From: Candidatus Sumerlaeota bacterium
GTDB taxonomy: Bacteria; Sumerlaeota; Sumerlaeia; MVZB01; JAJFLK01
DNA: 8,464 bases
NCBI GenBank assembly: GCA_021772735.1
Contig: JAJFLK010000295.1
Span: 1 to 8,464, forward strand
Direction: 5' to 3'
The number at the start of each line of letters is the position of its first letter. Within the stretch, counting starts at the first letter, position 1. The translations under genes and the position numbers were made by a program. Of this stretch, positions 6,214-8,464 are shown piece after piece. Under the pieces are notes generated by a model. The model did no database searches. It saw only the letters and a list, made by a program, of their open reading frames with translations, and had not been told where the DNA came from.

Positions 6214-8464
6214 TTGCCCAGCATAACCACCACACCCGAGATCGACCGACTGATCGCGCCGGAATGCCGGATGGCGATTCGGGCCGAGATCGCCAGTCTG
6301 GAAGGCGCCGAAGTCTTTTTCGTCGGTCGCCTCGATTCGAACCTCTGCGTCGAGGAGGTCGAGTCCTACGCCTTCGGCAATCGAAATTCGGTCCCGGCCC
6401 TGTTGCAATACGCGAAGCCGGGCGATGTCATCATTCATAATCACCCCTCGGGCAACCTTGAGCCCTCGACGGCCGATATCGAAATCTCTTCGCTTGCCGG
6501 AGAGCGCGGAATCGGCTCTTACATTATCGACAACGAATGCGACGCGGTGCGAACGGTCGTCAAGGCGACTCGGCTGCAAGTGGCGGAGCCGATTGAGATC
6601 GAGGCTCTGGCCGGGATGCTTTCGCCCGGCGGCAAGCTCGCGGACCGGCTCAAGGGTTACGAGTTCCGTCCCGCACAGATCGAAATGCTCACCGAGGTGT
6701 CGCGCGCGTTCAACGACGACGGCGTCGCGGTCGTCGAGGCCGATACCGGCACGGGCAAGTCCATGGCCTACCTCCTGCCGGCGATCGCATGGAGTCTCAA
6801 GAATCAGGAAAAGGTCGTCGTCGCGACGAACACGATCAACCTGCAGGAGCAACTGATCGAAAAGGATCTCCCGTTGCTTCGCCAGACTCTCGATCTCGAT
6901 TTCGACGCCGTGCTCTTGAAGGGGCGAAACAATTACCTGTGCCGGCGCAAGGCCGACTACCTCGCCAAGCACCCGGATTTCGCCCGCGATGAGTCCCACG
7001 CGGATCAACTCGATTCAATTTTCGAGTGGATCAGGACGACGCGTGACGGCAGCCGCGAAGACCTGGGATTCACGCCGGACACCGGAGTGTGGGATCTTGT
7101 CATGTCCGAGGCTGACAATTGCCTCCGGACCCGTTGCCCGTTTTATCACAATTGTTTTTTCTACAATGCGAGGCGGCGGGCGGCCAGAGCCCAACTGATC
7201 GTCGCGAACCATCACCTCGTCATGGCCGATCTCGCCGTCCGGGCCGAGACCGACAACTACACCGGCTCGGCGGTCCTGCCCGCATACCATCGACTGATCC
7301 TGGACGAGGCTCATCATGTCGATGACGTCGCGACGCATTATTTCGGCTCGCGCGTGACAGGTCGAGGGACGCTCAATCAACTCGGCCGGCTTGCCTCGGC
7401 ACGCTCCGGAGACGGGTTGCTCCGCTTCGTCTCGCGCAAGATTCACGAGCGGCTCTATCCGATGCCCGAGGATAACGCGCGCAAATGGATGATGCGCCTC
7501 GCGGGAGACTTCCTGGCGATGCATCGCGATCTGGCGAGCGGTGTCGATGAAGCGATGGACCGAATCGCCATGGCGCTGGACGATCTTGAAGGCCTATCGG
7601 CGAATCGCTCGGTCGATCTGCGCCGTCGCGTGACCGCCCGGCTTACCGAGAACCCCACATGGGAGCCCAATATCAGGGCGCCCCTAATTTCGCTTGTCAC
7701 GACAGCGCGCCCTTACCTCGAAGCCCTCGGCGAGCTCTATCGCGCCCTGCACGCGACGATCGAAGAGGAGACACCCGAGAACATGAGCCCGCTGCTTGAG
7801 CTGCGCGCGGCGACGGGGAGGATCGAATCGCAACTTAAAAACATCCTGCGCTTTCTCACAAAGGATGAGGAGCGCTGCCGGTGGATTGAATACCGACGAA
7901 GGCCCAATAGTCGCGGGCGGGCATTCGTCGCCCTTTGCACCGCGCCGCTCGATACGGCTCCGCTGATCCGCGAGAAAATATTGCGCCGTTTCCGCACCGT
8001 GGTCATGACATCGGCCACGCTCGCCATCGAGAAGAAGTTCGATTTTTTCCTCGCCAGTATCGGTGCGCAGGATCAGGGAAAGCTCGGGCTTCTTGGTTCG
8101 GCGTCGGTGGCGCCCGGCGCTAGTTCGAGCCGCGGCCGCGAGCGGATGGTGACGACGATGATGTTGACGACCCCGTTCGATTACGACAATCAGGTCTACG
8201 TGGCCATCCCGGCCGATCTCCCCTCGCCGCTCGACGACGAATTTCCGGCGGCGGCAGCCCGATTCATAAGCCGATCTTTAAGGATCACGCAAGGACGCGC
8301 GTTCGTCCTGTTCACCTCATATAGAATGCTTAATGAAATTCACGATATCGTTTCGCCGGACCTCGAAGCCGAGGGATTCCCGTGTCTCAAGCAGGGATCA
8401 ACAGGCCGGAGCCTGCTGACCCAATCTTTCCGCGAGCAGATCGGCACGGTCCTTTTCGGGGCGT
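6214..8464 (+). CDS. dinG: JAMM/RadC-like domain fused to a DinG-family Fe-S DNA helicase, C-terminus cut
   Basis: DinG/XPD-family enzymes are 5'-3' ATP-dependent helicases that act on damaged or structured nucleic acid. The frame stays open for 750 codons to the right edge. Numbering is from TTG 6214; subtract 19 for the alternative ATG 6271. Residues about 20-135 form a JAB/RadC-like domain with E33 and H75-N-H77-x7-S85-x2-D88, a complete JAMM metal-site pattern. The helicase begins near 140 with a Q-motif-like YEFRPAQIEML. Walker A is DTGTGKS (177-183), the four Fe-S cysteines are C243, C303, C308 and C314, motif II is DEAH (364-367), motif III-like TSAT is at 599-602, and VLFTSY (698-703) marks the second RecA fold. 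The final helicase motifs lie beyond the window. In-frame sequence upstream of 6271 looks coding and part of the first helix, favouring 6214, but neither start has a Shine-Dalgarno. Helicase identity is firm; substrate and JAMM activity are unknown. Confidence 0.9.
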   Translation, partial: MPSITTTPEIDRLIAPECRMAIRAEIASLEGAEVFFVGRLDSNLCVEEVESYAFGNRNSVPALLQYAKPGDVIIHNHPSGNLEPSTADIEISSLAGERGIGSYIIDNECDAVRTVVKATRLQVAEPIEIEALAGMLSPGGKLADRLKGYEFRPAQIEMLTEVSRAFNDDGVAVVEADTGTGKSMAYLLPAIAWSLKNQEKVVVATNTINLQEQLIEKDLPLLRQTLDLDFDAVLLKGRNNYLCRRKADYLAKHPDFARDESHADQLDSIFEWIRTTRDGSREDLGFTPDTGVWDLVMSEADNCLRTRCPFYHNCFFYNARRRAARAQLIVANHHLVMADLAVRAETDNYTGSAVLPAYHRLILDEAHHVDDVATHYFGSRVTGRGTLNQLGRLASARSGDGLLRFVSRKIHERLYPMPEDNARKWMMRLAGDFLAMHRDLASGVDEAMDRIAMALDDLEGLSANRSVDLRRRVTARLTENPTWEPNIRAPLISLVTTARPYLEALGELYRALHATIEEETPENMSPLLELRAATGRIESQLKNILRFLTKDEERCRWIEYRRRPNSRGRAFVALCTAPLDTAPLIREKILRRFRTVVMTSATLAIEKKFDFFLASIGAQDQGKLGLLGSASVAPGASSSRGRERMVTTMMLTTPFDYDNQVYVAIPADLPSPLDDEFPAAAARFISRSLRITQGRAFVLFTSYRMLNEIHDIVSPDLEAEGFPCLKQGSTGRSLLTQSFREQIGTVLFGA

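Overview
The window is a GC-rich bacterial chromosome segment centred on a nusA-infB transcription/translation operon. The gene order is apt (minus strand, cut by the left edge), nusA, infB, a DUF503/YlxP gene, a repeat-bearing spacer, and a DinG-type helicase (plus strand, cut by the right edge). The long proline/arginine-rich IF2 linker, the acidic NusA tail, the weak Shine-Dalgarno sequences on most genes and the absence of rimP and ylxR from their usual places would suit a planctomycete-like or other deep-branching Gram-negative lineage. That placement is inference and weak; no rRNA or other phylogenetic marker beyond NusA and IF2 is present.

Layout. Bases 1-469 (minus) encode adenine phosphoribosyltransferase. 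Bases 470-847 form a divergent spacer that appears to hold the nusA promoter (618-646) and a long leader. The leader carries a compact Rho-independent terminator hairpin (677-701) that competes with an upstream stem (659-681), which is the architecture of a transcription attenuator. nusA (848-2383) has a strong Shine-Dalgarno. The 176-base spacer before infB (2384-2559) is rich in potential RNA stems, some mutually exclusive. infB (2560-5544) encodes a complete IF2 with an expanded N-terminal linker, and a DUF503 gene (5594-5986) follows.

The spacer 5987-6213 holds a CCGAG pentanucleotide tandem array, an A7 tract, a 10-bp palindrome and a possible promoter with a duplicated TATAACCG. From about 6214 to the right edge runs an XPD/DinG-family Fe-S helicase with a complete JAMM (JAB/RadC-like) metal-site motif near its N-terminus.

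How the genes work together. NusA (elongation, pausing and termination factor) and IF2 (initiator-tRNA GTPase) are commonly co-transcribed, and DUF503 is a frequent companion of infB. Apt (purine salvage) is divergent and probably independent. The helicase follows the operon on the same strand after a spacer and probably has its own promoter. The items most worth a second look are the nusA leader attenuator, the structured nusA-infB spacer, and the JAMM-DinG fusion.
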